DNA of 64,000 nucleotides from contig NZ_JASDCS010000006.1 in assembly GCF_030407815.1 (NCBI RefSeq), forward strand, positions 248,001 through 312,000. Direction: 5' to 3'. Positions 1 through 11,706 of this stretch are shown in pieces; position 1 is the first letter of the stretch, and each line of letters begins with the position of its first letter. The stretch comes from Psychrobacter sp. APC 3281 (GTDB lineage Bacteria; Pseudomonadota; Gammaproteobacteria; Pseudomonadales; Moraxellaceae). The notes under the pieces are model-generated. The model saw nothing but the letters and a program-made list of their open reading frames with translations. It searched no databases and had not been told where the DNA came from. The translations under genes and the position numbers were made by a program.

Positions 1-1
1 C

Positions 2-319
2 GTACCGTTCTTGAACTGGGCAGGGCTTCCGATGAAACAATCGGTCGGCACGTCAGCAGCATGCGGTCTACCAATTGCCTTGGCTGGAGCAGCAGGCTTT
101 GCTTGGTTCGGTCAAGACGTGGTCAATCTACCTGAGGGCACAATAGGATTTGTCCATGTCATAGGATTCTTGTTTATTTCAGTTGCCAGCTTTGCGATGG
201 CAAAAGTTGGCGCCAAGCTCGCCCATATTTTACCTGCGCTGATGCTTAAGCGCGCGTTTGGCGTATTGCTAATATTTGCTGGAGGACAGTTGTTATTAAG
301 TGGATTAGGTGTTTTATAG
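2..319 (+). CDS. TSUP (TauE/SafE) family permease, C-terminal part
   Basis: This is the last ~105 residues of a membrane protein that begins before the window. The open frame runs in from base 2, so the ATG or TTG codons inside it are probably not the start. The sequence GLPMKQSVGTSAACGLPIAL, followed by two strongly hydrophobic segments and a short tail, matches the second half of sulfite exporter TauE/SafE (TSUP) transporters, where a G-x-P-M-x-x-A/S-V-G-T-S motif repeats. The family exports or imports sulfonates, sulfite or other organic anions across the inner membrane. The substrate cannot be read from this fragment. Family confidence is good; specificity is unknown. Confidence 0.75.
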   Translation, partial: VPFLNWAGLPMKQSVGTSAACGLPIALAGAAGFAWFGQDVVNLPEGTIGFVHVIGFLFISVASFAMAKVGAKLAHILPALMLKRAFGVLLIFAGGQLLLSGLGVL

Positions 320-370
320 CAATAATGAGTTTTTATAAAATTAGTATGCAAACCGTGAGACATTATTAGT

Positions 371-1312
371 ATGAAAGCTGCAGAAAAATACCGCCGTGTT
401 TTCGGCTCAATGAATCATCTAAAAGACCAGTTATCATGGACGACGGGTCTCTCTAATATGGTAGAGTTTTTGGCATGGGAGCCGCAGCGTATTTTAGGCA
501 TCACTAAAAAGCAATACGTACGCCAAATCATCGAGTGGGCGGCCCACCCAGAGTTAAAGGACAAAAATATAGAAGAGATTGAGCAATCAGTCATCAAAAA
601 GCTCAATACAAAAATGAATGAAACTGAGCAGCTAGAGACGTATTCAACGCAAAAGATGGGTATCTGTAATGCGAGAGAAGCCGTGCGCCGCGTAACATTC
701 TTTTCTGAAGACTATCTCAATAAAGAATTCGATATCTTTTTGAGTTTGTGCAGTGATGTTTATCTAAACTTATTTTATCAGCAATTTATTAGCTTTGAGC
801 TGAGTGAATCATGGTCGACACATGGTAATAGCGGCATGTTTGAAAACAGTACAGAGCTAAAAGCAATGTACATGGACAACCTAGCCTATAACCATCAGGC
901 AAATGTGCTGATAGCAAATGAGCTAAAACTCGCTGGCCGTAAAAACCCAGACCAAATCCTAAAGTACTGCTTGATGTATGAGCACTTATTAGAAAAAGGC
1001 TTTATCGATAAAGGGGCAAAGTTTTTGCTGTTGTTTATCGGTGGTGACGCGCTAAAGCAAAACAAGCAAACGCTCGTAGATCGGGAGCTGGCTCTGTGTC
1101 ATAAACGGCCAAGGAAGTATCAGCATCTACTAAGACCAGAGCTGTTAGAAATAGTCGATCATTTAGCAGTGGCAAGTATCTCTTGGTCAGCCTTTATCGA
1201 GTTTAATAATCGCTATTTAGCAGAAAATAGCGTCTGCCAAGTGGAGCAAAAACTGCTACGAGGGTTCCATCAAAGCCTTGAATCAAAATCGTTTATGCAG
1301 TTAGCCGTTTAA
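371..1312 (+). CDS. Conserved-looking protein of unknown function
   Basis: This is a 313-residue soluble protein with no signal peptide or membrane segment. I do not recognise the family. It is mostly charged and apparently helical, with several Trp residues near the N-terminus (LSWTTGLSNMVEFLAWEPQR) and no obvious nucleotide-binding or metal motif. The start is uncertain: no strong Shine-Dalgarno precedes the ATG at 371, and a second in-frame ATG lies at 410. It sits 66 bp upstream of smc in the same direction without a clear terminator between them, so the two may be co-transcribed. Codon use resembles the neighbours. Expression is likely because the frame is long and uninterrupted. Confidence 0.7.
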   Translation: MKAAEKYRRVFGSMNHLKDQLSWTTGLSNMVEFLAWEPQRILGITKKQYVRQIIEWAAHPELKDKNIEEIEQSVIKKLNTKMNETEQLETYSTQKMGICNAREAVRRVTFFSEDYLNKEFDIFLSLCSDVYLNLFYQQFISFELSESWSTHGNSGMFENSTELKAMYMDNLAYNHQANVLIANELKLAGRKNPDQILKYCLMYEHLLEKGFIDKGAKFLLLFIGGDALKQNKQTLVDRELALCHKRPRKYQHLLRPELLEIVDHLAVASISWSAFIEFNNRYLAENSVCQVEQKLLRGFHQSLESKSFMQLAV

Positions 1313-1378
1313 CCCTAAAAACCTACTACAATTTCAGGTAGAATAGCCGCCTGTTTTTGCTAAGTTTATTGACTCTTC

Positions 1379-4300
1379 ATGCGTTTAAAATCTCTAAAGC
1401 TGGCAGGCTTCAAATCCTTTGCCAATCCAACAACCTTTACTTTTCGTCATGGTATCACCGCCATCGTCGGGCCGAACGGCTGTGGCAAATCCAACGTGAT
1501 TGATGCCATCCGCTGGGTGCTGGGCGAAACCTCAGCCAAACAGTTACGCGGTGGGGCGATGAGTGATGTTATCTTTGCCGGTACGCAAGATAAGACAGCC
1601 AAAAGTGTCGCCAGTGTTGAACTGACATTTGAGCATACCCAAGATGAGCAGACTGGCATTCGCCACGAGTTTAACTTGTACCAAGAGCTATCGGTTCGCC
1701 GTCAGGTAAATAAGGATGGCCGCTCAGATTATTTTATCAATGGTACGCGTTGTCGTCGCCGCGATGTAGTCGATGTGTTTCTAGGTACCGGACTGGGTGC
1801 ACGTAGCTATGCGGTGATTGAGCAAGGCATGATTGGTCGCATCGTTGAGTCTAGTCCCATGCAGCTGCGTGAGTTTATTGAAGAGGCGGCAGGTGTCTCG
1901 CGCTATCAGGCTCGCCGTGAAGAAACGCAGAAGAAGTTAGAGAAGACAAGGGACAATCTAGCGCGTCTGCACGATATGCAAAGCGAACTACTACGCCAAC
2001 AAAAATCACTGTCTAAACAGGCGGCTAGTGCGCAGCGTTACGAAGAATTGGCGTTAACACTAGCTGATATCGAGCAGCAGCTTGCTATTCAGCAGCTTTA
2101 TCAAGCCAAGCAAACGCATCAACAGCAGAAAGTAGCGCATGAACGTAGTGCTACTGAGGTGTCGACACTTCAAGCTGACTACGACATGCTCAAAGCTCAG
2201 CAAGACAAGCTCACTGCGCGTATTAACCAAGAGCAATGGCTCAAAGACGATGCCCAGAGCGCTCACTATCAGCAGCAGCTCGGCTATCAACAAGCGGAAC
2301 ATCAATTGAGCGATGCTAATTCACAGCTGGCTACTATCGAGCAGCAACTGTCTGGCTTGGCTCAGCAGCGTGCGCAATCACTCGCTGATATCGAACGGCT
2401 CAACGCTGAACAAGCTGAGCAGAATCAAGCGCTAGAATCGTTGCGTCCGCAGCTGACTGAGCTAACTGATAAACGCGATAACTATAAGCGCAATGAGCAG
2501 CCACTACAACGCGCGTGGCATGAAGCGCAAAACAATCTGTCACGCTTACAAGATAAAGCCCGTTCGCTTGAACAGCAGCAAGCTATTAACGCTCAAGCAC
2601 AAAAACGCCATCAGCAAAGCCATGATAAATGGCAACGCCGCGAGCAAAACTGGCAAAACCTGTGGCAGCAATTACAGCAGTCTATAGCGCCATCTGCATC
2701 TGACAGTACTGATGTGAGTAAGACGGATAAGATGCAAGATCTTAGTCAGGTGCTAGGACAGCAAGTCACTGAGCTAAACACGCAGTTGCAGCAGATTGAG
2801 CGTCAACGCGAAGCCGTCGATGAACGATTATCCGAGATACAACCGCAAGCGAATAGCTTGCAACAGAAATTAAGCTCACAACAGAGTGAGTTGAGTGATT
2901 ATGAAAAGCGTCATGCGCTGCTGGCAGGCGAATACGATACTCTGCATCAGATACTGCATCCGAAACCTACACAACAGCAATCAGCAAAGACCCAAACTAC
3001 TGCGACGGATAATGCAGATAACGATGGCATACATCATCAGCCGTTAGCCATCGCGACGTTACGTGAGCAGATTGAGCTAAGTGCGAAAGGACAGGAGTAT
3101 GCGTCGCTACTCGATAGTATCTTAGCATTATGGCTAGACAGCCATGTGCTGACATCTATTCCACAAGCTAACCAACAAGCGAATCAAATCAAGCAATCAG
3201 ACGCTAATAATGCTAACAGCATTTCTCAACAAGCGAATAGCCTATGGCAAGTGCTTGAGCATGACGTTGCAGATTTACTGACTTATCAAACGGCACAAAA
3301 TACACCTGCCAGTGCAAATGATAAAGCTCTAATAGAGACAGGTCATAGCCTATGGTTGCCCGCGGCGCAAAGTGCTATTAGTGACCAAGAGTTTGTCAGC
3401 GAATTGCCAGATAGTTTAATTGATAGAGTATTGCCGGTAACGCAGTTGATTACTCAGCCACTACTCTCGCTATGGCAGCAGTGCTATATATATACAGCGC
3501 AGCTTGAGACCAGTCAGCAGCATGAAATTGACACACTTACTAACGTACTAAGGTCATTACCGCCGTCCGCTATTTTACTTACCGAAGATGGTTGGCTGAT
3601 CAGTCGTCATGGGACGATTAACTTAAGCAAATTTGCTGGGGCACAGGATGAGCAAAACGATAGCAATAGCCAATTCCTCACGCAGCGTCTGCAACAGCGT
3701 ACGCGTCTACAAGCGTTAGAAGACTTGCTTGATGAGTTTGAAACCAAAATACAAGATCAGCAAAAATCTATTGCAAAAGACCAGCGCGATTATGATGCGT
3801 TGTTAGTTAGCTTGGAAGAAACGCGTGCGCAAGCTGAGCAGTTAACCCGTGATAAGCACAAATACCAGCAGCAGCTGACGACCGAGCGAGCCAACGCTGA
3901 GCGCTTGCAAGCGGATAGCCAACGGCTAAACGCTGATAAAGTAGCGCTTGAGCAGGAAAAGCAAGAACTGGCGCAAGAGCAACAAACCCTTGAGCAAGAA
4001 CAACAGCACATTGAAAGCGAGATTGCTACGCTAACGCCGCAAATAGTAGAAGCACGAGCGACAACTCAGCAACTGCAAGCTGAGCGCAGCGAGCTAAACC
4101 GTGCGCGTCAAGCTGATGATGACGCATGGCAAGCATTGCAGCTGCGTATTCAGCAATACGAGATGCGTTTAGAACATAGTGTTAGTAGTCTAGCTCGTAC
4201 GACTGAGCAACATGATAAGTCGTTAGAGAATGAGCAAAGTCTACAGACGCGTCACGAGCAGCAGCAGACTAAATTGCCAGAGCTACAAGCAGCTTTGCAG

Positions 4301-5335
4301 TCTGCACAGGTAACGCGCGATGAGCAGCAAGTGCTATTGAACGAGCGCGATACTGCGCTAATGGCATTAAAACAAACGTACGGTGAGCAACAGACAGCAT
4401 TTGATACGTTGCAAAATACATTACAAACGCAGCAAAGCGAGCTTGCCCGTCATGCTACTGAGTTGGCATTAAGCGCTGCACGGTTAGAGGATGCTAGCAC
4501 ACACACGCAGAGCGCTTTAGATGCTTATTATCGTGTAAGTCATAAATATAAAGTGCAAGCAGAGCAACCGCAACAAAGCATGAGCGTCTCAAACTTGCTA
4601 GCAGATTTCATCGCTCATGATCGCCGCGTCCGTCCAGACAAAATCGCTGAGCTTGAATCTGAGCGAGCCAAGTTGACCCAGCAGTTGAGCAAGATTGGGC
4701 CAGTCAATTTAGCAGCGGTCGCAGAATTGGCCGAGGTAAACGAACGCCTAGAGCCACTCGCACAGCAAACGGCAGATATCGCGGCCAGTATGCAGACATT
4801 GACCGAAGCGATTGCCTCTATTGATGAGACGACCAAGACGCTATTTATGCAGACGCTTGATGCGGTCAATAATGAGCTGGCCAGTTTATTTGCCAAAGTC
4901 TTTGGCGGTGGACAGGCTAGTCTGACGTTGAACACTGACGAGATGCCAGCCAATACGCCAAAGTCAGAGCAGTGGCGAGCAGGGCTTACCTTGATGGCGC
5001 AGCCCAAGGGCAAACGTAATAGTCGCTTAGCGGTATTATCGGGCGGTGAAAAAACCCTTACAGCGCTGAGTTTGATTTTTGCGATATTTAAGCAGAATCC
5101 TGCACCGTTCTGTGTGCTTGACGAGGTCGATGCACCGCTTGATGATGCAAACGTTGCGCGCTTTACCAGTCTCATCCATGAGCTAGCAGATGATTTACAG
5201 TTTATCTTTATCAGCCATAATAAATTAACGATGCAAATTGCTGATGAGCTAAAAGGTATTACCATGCCAAGTGCGGGCATTTCTACACTCGTCAGTGTGT
5301 CGCTCGATGAAGCCGCACGCTACGTAGAGAGCTAA
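1379..5335 (+). CDS. smc: Chromosome partition protein SMC
   Basis: SMC forms a V-shaped ATPase dimer that, with ScpA and ScpB, organises and separates newly replicated chromosomes. The N-terminal head shows the opening MRLKSLKLAGFKSFA and Walker A GPNGCGKSN (residues 31-39). Long Gln/Glu-rich coiled coils follow. The C-terminal head carries the signature LSGGEKTLTALSL (about 1219) and Walker B VLDEVDAPLDD (about 1245). At 1318 residues it is longer than the ~1150-1190 usual for bacterial SMC; the extra length lies in the central hinge and flanking region (roughly 540-760), which has Gln/Asn/Ser-rich low-complexity stretches. Having SMC instead of MukB fits Pseudomonadales. zipA and ligA follow, the gene order known from Pseudomonas and Acinetobacter. 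Confidence 0.98.
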   Translation: MRLKSLKLAGFKSFANPTTFTFRHGITAIVGPNGCGKSNVIDAIRWVLGETSAKQLRGGAMSDVIFAGTQDKTAKSVASVELTFEHTQDEQTGIRHEFNLYQELSVRRQVNKDGRSDYFINGTRCRRRDVVDVFLGTGLGARSYAVIEQGMIGRIVESSPMQLREFIEEAAGVSRYQARREETQKKLEKTRDNLARLHDMQSELLRQQKSLSKQAASAQRYEELALTLADIEQQLAIQQLYQAKQTHQQQKVAHERSATEVSTLQADYDMLKAQQDKLTARINQEQWLKDDAQSAHYQQQLGYQQAEHQLSDANSQLATIEQQLSGLAQQRAQSLADIERLNAEQAEQNQALESLRPQLTELTDKRDNYKRNEQPLQRAWHEAQNNLSRLQDKARSLEQQQAINAQAQKRHQQSHDKWQRREQNWQNLWQQLQQSIAPSASDSTDVSKTDKMQDLSQVLGQQVTELNTQLQQIERQREAVDERLSEIQPQANSLQQKLSSQQSELSDYEKRHALLAGEYDTLHQILHPKPTQQQSAKTQTTATDNADNDGIHHQPLAIATLREQIELSAKGQEYASLLDSILALWLDSHVLTSIPQANQQANQIKQSDANNANSISQQANSLWQVLEHDVADLLTYQTAQNTPASANDKALIETGHSLWLPAAQSAISDQEFVSELPDSLIDRVLPVTQLITQPLLSLWQQCYIYTAQLETSQQHEIDTLTNVLRSLPPSAILLTEDGWLISRHGTINLSKFAGAQDEQNDSNSQFLTQRLQQRTRLQALEDLLDEFETKIQDQQKSIAKDQRDYDALLVSLEETRAQAEQLTRDKHKYQQQLTTERANAERLQADSQRLNADKVALEQEKQELAQEQQTLEQEQQHIESEIATLTPQIVEARATTQQLQAERSELNRARQADDDAWQALQLRIQQYEMRLEHSVSSLARTTEQHDKSLENEQSLQTRHEQQQTKLPELQAALQSAQVTRDEQQVLLNERDTALMALKQTYGEQQTAFDTLQNTLQTQQSELARHATELALSAARLEDASTHTQSALDAYYRVSHKYKVQAEQPQQSMSVSNLLADFIAHDRRVRPDKIAELESERAKLTQQLSKIGPVNLAAVAELAEVNERLEPLAQQTADIAASMQTLTEAIASIDETTKTLFMQTLDAVNNELASLFAKVFGGGQASLTLNTDEMPANTPKSEQWRAGLTLMAQPKGKRNSRLAVLSGGEKTLTALSLIFAIFKQNPAPFCVLDEVDAPLDDANVARFTSLIHELADDLQFIFISHNKLTMQIADELKGITMPSAGISTLVSVSLDEAARYVES

Positions 5336-5550
5336 GCGTGAAATAGTCGATACTAAAAGTGCTATGAGAATCAGCGCGATGCAAATATAATCAATCAATT
5401 GGCATAAATGCAAATAAGCTTGACCTCAGTCCAGCATACTGGTTATAAAGTACACAATGTGGTGACGATATAGGTCAGCCATGCTAGAATATTGCCATTT
5501 ATGCTCGTTTGTGTATTCCCTTTTGTTATATATACTAGGATGTATTTATC

Positions 5551-6567
5551 ATGACCGTTATTCAGTTTATATTGATTGCCATTGCCGCGTTTATCGTGCT
5601 CGCAGGGCTGTTTATGGTCATTCGTAGCTTTAAGCGCCGCGGTGCTACCGAAGCTGCTGCGGTCAATTATGATAAAAATGGTATTCCGATCATACCGCGT
5701 CACGAGCGCAATATCGTCGATCAGCCAGATCTTGATGATACGGTCGCAGGCGAGACGAGCATCGGTCCAGATCGTAGCTACTTGGATGCCGTCGTTGAAG
5801 AAGAGCCATTGACGCAAACGCATACCAACGTTGATGCTCAACTAACGGCTGAGCGTGGCCATGTAGCAGCTGACGATCATGACGTCATCGATGAAGCGGA
5901 CTACGCGCGCTGGCAAGAAGAGCAGCGCCGTGCCAATAGTGCTGAGTTTGTAGAAGTCGCAGATCAGATGCATATCGAGCAAGAGCCTGATGCGTTCTCT
6001 AGCCTAATGTCAGCGACCGATAGCCTGATGCCAACCATTGATACGGCAGAAGAGCCAAGCTTCGATGACAACAGCCCGATACTGGATCAACATCTATCAG
6101 AGTCAGGTGATGACGCGCAAAACGGTCCATTGATCAATGCCAAAGACAATATCAATATCACCATCTTGCCGCACCAATATCGTGACCGTCCAGCGGCGAT
6201 TATCCGTGGCCGTGACCTATTAGCGTTGATTGATAAATATGGCCTACGTTATGGCGCGATGAATATGTTCCATCGCTACGAGCAAAAAGACGGTACGGGT
6301 ATGCTGTGGTTTAGCATGATGGGCATCACCGATAGCGGTATTGCGCCGTTTGATCCGCATAGTGTCGCGACCAACACTTATAATGGTGTCGTCGTATTCT
6401 TGTCACTGCCGCATCCACAAGCCGTACGCAGCTTTGATAGTATGATGAGCATTGCTTACATGATGGCAAGCGACCTTGACGCGATTATGCTGGATGAAGA
6501 GAACGAACCAATCACGCCTGAATACAAGCAACAGCTACGTAACCAAGTCCGTGATTATGAGGGCTAG
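5551..6567 (+). CDS. zipA: Cell division protein ZipA
   Basis: ZipA anchors the FtsZ ring to the inner membrane during early division. The 338-residue protein has the expected layout: an N-terminal membrane segment (about residues 3-25, FILIAIAAFIVLAGLFMVI) followed by basic residues, a long acidic linker, and a C-terminal globular FtsZ-binding domain from about residue 200. The linker is rich in Asp and Glu rather than the Pro/Gln of the E. coli protein. AGGA lies 10 bases upstream of the ATG. It sits between smc and ligA in the same direction and is followed by a hairpin terminator, so smc-zipA may form one unit and ligA another. Confidence 0.93.
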   Translation: MTVIQFILIAIAAFIVLAGLFMVIRSFKRRGATEAAAVNYDKNGIPIIPRHERNIVDQPDLDDTVAGETSIGPDRSYLDAVVEEEPLTQTHTNVDAQLTAERGHVAADDHDVIDEADYARWQEEQRRANSAEFVEVADQMHIEQEPDAFSSLMSATDSLMPTIDTAEEPSFDDNSPILDQHLSESGDDAQNGPLINAKDNINITILPHQYRDRPAAIIRGRDLLALIDKYGLRYGAMNMFHRYEQKDGTGMLWFSMMGITDSGIAPFDPHSVATNTYNGVVVFLSLPHPQAVRSFDSMMSIAYMMASDLDAIMLDEENEPITPEYKQQLRNQVRDYEG

Positions 6568-6606
6568 CAGTGTAAAGGCTAAAAGCTGATTAATAGCAGA
6601 AATCAT

Positions 6607-6646
6607 AAAAAGGGCAAATAGCGATTAACGTTATTTGCCTTTTTTA
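6607..6646 (+). terminator. Rho-independent terminator after zipA
   Basis: The arms GGCAAATAGCG and CGTTATTTGCC pair with one mismatch and are followed by six T, just after the zipA stop codon. Confidence 0.75.
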
Positions 6647-6770
6647 ATGGGCTATAGTTTCCGCAAAGTGCTAATCATAGTAGACTGAGCAAGCCTGACA
6701 TAGTATTTGATTTATATAGGATTGACTATACCGAGCTTCCTACAAACTTGTTATCATATCGACATCTTGA

Positions 6771-8915
<2,145 letters not shown>

Positions 8916-8918
8916 ATT

Positions 8919-11114
8919 ATGAATATTGATGACATGGAAGGTTTGGACGAAGAAGCTCGGAAAGAAATTGAAGAGTTTCAGAAAGTGACACGTGAAGAAG
9001 ATGGAGATCAAGATTATGCAAAATCTCAATATAGCATTGGAAAGATTTGTGCCACTAAAAATTTCCTGTTGGAAGCAAAAAAGGCTTGGGCAAATATACA
9101 AAAAAATGATGATCCTGAAATTTATAACAAGGCTTTATACAGTCAGGGTTTAGCGTCTGCAATGTTGGAAGATAGAACACAGGCTATATTTTTTTGGAAT
9201 AAAGTGAAACGTAAGTGGGGTAAAGAAACGTTCGTAGATTCAAAGTTTAACTTAGGAACAGTCTATGCTCAAATGGAAAATTATGATGAAGCTTTAAAGG
9301 CTTGGGATAAGATAAAAAAGACTGATGATTTTAAAACCTATATTGATTTACAGATTCATATAGGTGTTGCTTATTATAAAAAAGGCGATGTAGATAGAGC
9401 TATTAGTATACTCGAAAGCGTTGATTTAAAAGATGGTTTGGAAGTATATGCAGAGGCACAGTTACGTTTAGGGATTATATGTTACAAATTAAATTTAATT
9501 GAAAAATCAATACGATATTTCTCTAGAGTCAAACGAGAGTATTCTCCTGTGGTTTTTAGTTCAGCAGCTTTTCATCTGGGTCTGACAATTCTTGAAAAAA
9601 GACAGGAGGTAGATAGCGCTTTGAATGCTTGGCATTCGATAATACGTGAAGACGATTCTACATTTTATGCAGAAGCACAGTTTAATATAGGAATCGTACA
9701 CCTCGAACTAGGAAAAAAAGAAGATGCATTGAATATACTAGGAAATATAAGGATTGAAGATAATGAAGAAGCATATAGTAAGGCTCAACTACATATAGCT
9801 GACTTATATGCTAGTCAAAATGATACTGATACAGCAATTAAATTCTGGAAAAATATAAAATTACAATATTCTTATGAACATTATTTAACTGCTAAACGTA
9901 ATATCGGAATGTGCTATTTTAAAAAAGGTGAAATTAATAAAGCAGTTAGCATATGGAAAGAACTTAGTGGAAGCGTTAAGTTCGGTGAGTATTCATTTAA
10001 GATAGACTGCTTTAGAAAAATTAACGATTTATTTAAATTGGATATAAATTCAGAAATAGGCAATGGCTTTCTTATATCTTTTATGCTAGTTCTAGATATC
10101 TATTCAAAATATCTCGATAGTATTACAAAAGCCCCTGAACGTAAGTTTGCGCACTATACTAGTACCTATGTAACTGATTTACTTTTGAAACATGATTATA
10201 AAGATCACAGTTGCAAGTTAGGAAGTAAATTTCGATTAAATACTATCAATAATGTTAATGACCCAAGTGAAGGATTAGTGCTTTCCAACTATTTAACTCA
10301 AGGTAATATAAATACTCTGAAATTTGAAAAGAATAACCAAGTATTCGTAAGTTGCTTTACTTTCAATCATGATAGTCTCAACCAGTTTCGATTATATGGT
10401 AAAGAAAATAACAAAGAAGCATCAGGTGTTAGTTTAATTTTTAAAAATAGTTATTTTCGAACTGACTACTATAATGAAGTCAGCAACTTTGAATTGCCTC
10501 GAAGGTTGAATGATTCTCTCGAAGTTAAGAATAATAGTAAAGATAATTCTTTTCTTTCAAAACAAATTTTATTGCGCTGTGTATATCTTGAGCCTAATAG
10601 TGGTTATATTAGATTAGCTCAAAGAGATAAGCTAACGTTTTATCGTGAATTCAGCGATAAGCAAGATGCTCAACAGCGTTGGGAAACTTATCAGAAAGAA
10701 ATAGATTCTAAAACTGATAAGGTTCAAAGCTTGCTTACTGATTTAAAAAATAGCTATTTAGGTATTACTAATGCTAAAAATCAGACTCTTGAAGAAAACC
10801 CTAAGCTAGGTAAGGATTTAGAGGTTCTTCGAGATGAAATTTTACTGCCTCTAAAATATCTAATCAAAAATTCTGCATTTCAAGAAGAGCAAGAATGCAG
10901 AATGATGTATATAACTACAATCGATAATTCGAAAGTTCAGATGGTATATGGACAAGCTTTATATATAGAATATGAAACGGATATTAAAGATAATCTTGAT
11001 AAAATCTATATTGCACCAGCAGCTACCCAGTATCAGCCTTATTTAGCAAAGTTACTTTGCGATACTGATGTTAAAATCGAACTCTCTAACAATCCTTACC
11101 GCCAAACTTCGTAA
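8919..11114 (+). CDS. TPR-repeat protein with DUF2971-like C-terminal region
   Basis: This 731-residue protein has no signal peptide or membrane segment. Residues about 15-380 are tandem TPR/Sel1-type helical repeats of roughly 34-38 residues, each with an A-x-x-x-x-G/A-x-x-Y/F pattern (for example AQLRLGIICYKL and AQFNIGIVHLELGKKEDAL). From about residue 405 the pattern changes. HYTSTYVTDLLLK, then FRLNTINNVNDPSEG and VSCFTFNHDSLNQFRLYG, then a late EEQECRMMY, resembles DUF2971 (typically Y-x-Y..., FNDPFE..., CFS...W..Y, ...E-x-E-x-R). The function of DUF2971 is not established. The gene is visibly A/T-rich with AAA/ATA codons, unlike ligA 3 bp upstream, which suggests horizontal acquisition. 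The DUF2971 assignment is by eye and moderate. Confidence 0.85.
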   Translation: MNIDDMEGLDEEARKEIEEFQKVTREEDGDQDYAKSQYSIGKICATKNFLLEAKKAWANIQKNDDPEIYNKALYSQGLASAMLEDRTQAIFFWNKVKRKWGKETFVDSKFNLGTVYAQMENYDEALKAWDKIKKTDDFKTYIDLQIHIGVAYYKKGDVDRAISILESVDLKDGLEVYAEAQLRLGIICYKLNLIEKSIRYFSRVKREYSPVVFSSAAFHLGLTILEKRQEVDSALNAWHSIIREDDSTFYAEAQFNIGIVHLELGKKEDALNILGNIRIEDNEEAYSKAQLHIADLYASQNDTDTAIKFWKNIKLQYSYEHYLTAKRNIGMCYFKKGEINKAVSIWKELSGSVKFGEYSFKIDCFRKINDLFKLDINSEIGNGFLISFMLVLDIYSKYLDSITKAPERKFAHYTSTYVTDLLLKHDYKDHSCKLGSKFRLNTINNVNDPSEGLVLSNYLTQGNINTLKFEKNNQVFVSCFTFNHDSLNQFRLYGKENNKEASGVSLIFKNSYFRTDYYNEVSNFELPRRLNDSLEVKNNSKDNSFLSKQILLRCVYLEPNSGYIRLAQRDKLTFYREFSDKQDAQQRWETYQKEIDSKTDKVQSLLTDLKNSYLGITNAKNQTLEENPKLGKDLEVLRDEILLPLKYLIKNSAFQEEQECRMMYITTIDNSKVQMVYGQALYIEYETDIKDNLDKIYIAPAATQYQPYLAKLLCDTDVKIELSNNPYRQTS

Positions 11115-11123
11115 TAAAATAGT

Positions 11124-11156
11124 AGCGTGTGTCACATAAATCAAAACACACGCTAT
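11124..11156 (+). terminator. Hairpin between convergent genes
   Basis: The perfect 10-bp arms TAGCGTGTGT and ACACACGCTA enclose a 13-base loop. The following run is only T/A mixed (TTAACTATTAA), so termination efficiency is doubtful. It could serve both the TPR gene and the converging lipoprotein gene. Confidence 0.5.
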
Positions 11157-11169
11157 TAACTATTAACTT

Positions 11170-11706
11170 CTACTCCGCCATCTCTCCATGTGTCTTCACA
11201 TCACCTTTCTTACCATCTGGCTGAATCACGATAGGTAATACCAATCCTTTGGCAAAGTCATCAGACAGCACATAATCATAGCGACTGGCAGCGACATCGG
11301 GCGTGGTATGAATGATAAGCGTCATCTCATTGCCATCGGTTAGCTCGTGTGAGACATAGGTTTCGCTGAGTTGGTCTAATGCTTTCGATAGCGCTTCGTT
11401 ACTTGCCATGCTCACCGTCAGATTATGCTGAGCGGTTGCAGCGTCCACTTTGAAGTAATCTGCATAGTCTCGGACGTTTTGACTATCGATCGCAAACGGA
11501 TATTTATAATTGGTAGGGTCAGCAGGCTTTGCACCGCTATCTACCAGTGACCAGTCGATGGTATCGGCTGTCGATGCAGATGGATCTGCTGCTGTCTCCG
11601 CAGTTTGCTCAGTGGCATCGACAGAATCGGTAGCGTTATCGCAGCCTGTCAGCGCCCACATGCTTGCCGTTGCAATTACCATCATACTTATCAGACGCTT
11701 TGCCAT
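11170..11706 (-). CDS. Putative lipoprotein, function unknown
   Basis: This is a 178-residue exported lipoprotein. The start chosen is the ATG at 11706 (MAKRLISMM...), which has AAGGG seven bases upstream; the frame is open to an ATG at 11733, but that would place a polar tail ahead of the signal peptide. A type II signal sequence ends in the lipobox ALTGC, followed by a Thr/Ala/Asp-rich linker. The C-terminal ~110 residues form a small domain I do not recognise. It has one DYADYFKVD helix-like stretch and no cysteines after the lipidated one. Asp after the lipid Cys (C-D) would retain it in the inner membrane by the E. coli +2 rule; whether that rule holds here is unknown. Confidence 0.8.
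   Translation of the reverse strand: MAKRLISMMVIATASMWALTGCDNATDSVDATEQTAETAADPSASTADTIDWSLVDSGAKPADPTNYKYPFAIDSQNVRDYADYFKVDAATAQHNLTVSMASNEALSKALDQLSETYVSHELTDGNEMTLIIHTTPDVAASRYDYVLSDDFAKGLVLPIVIQPDGKKGDVKTHGEMAE

Noticed and set aside
4615..5280. A 221-codon antisense frame in smc
   Set aside because: It is a shadow of the Gln/Ala-rich coding frame; Ser-rich translation and no start signals.
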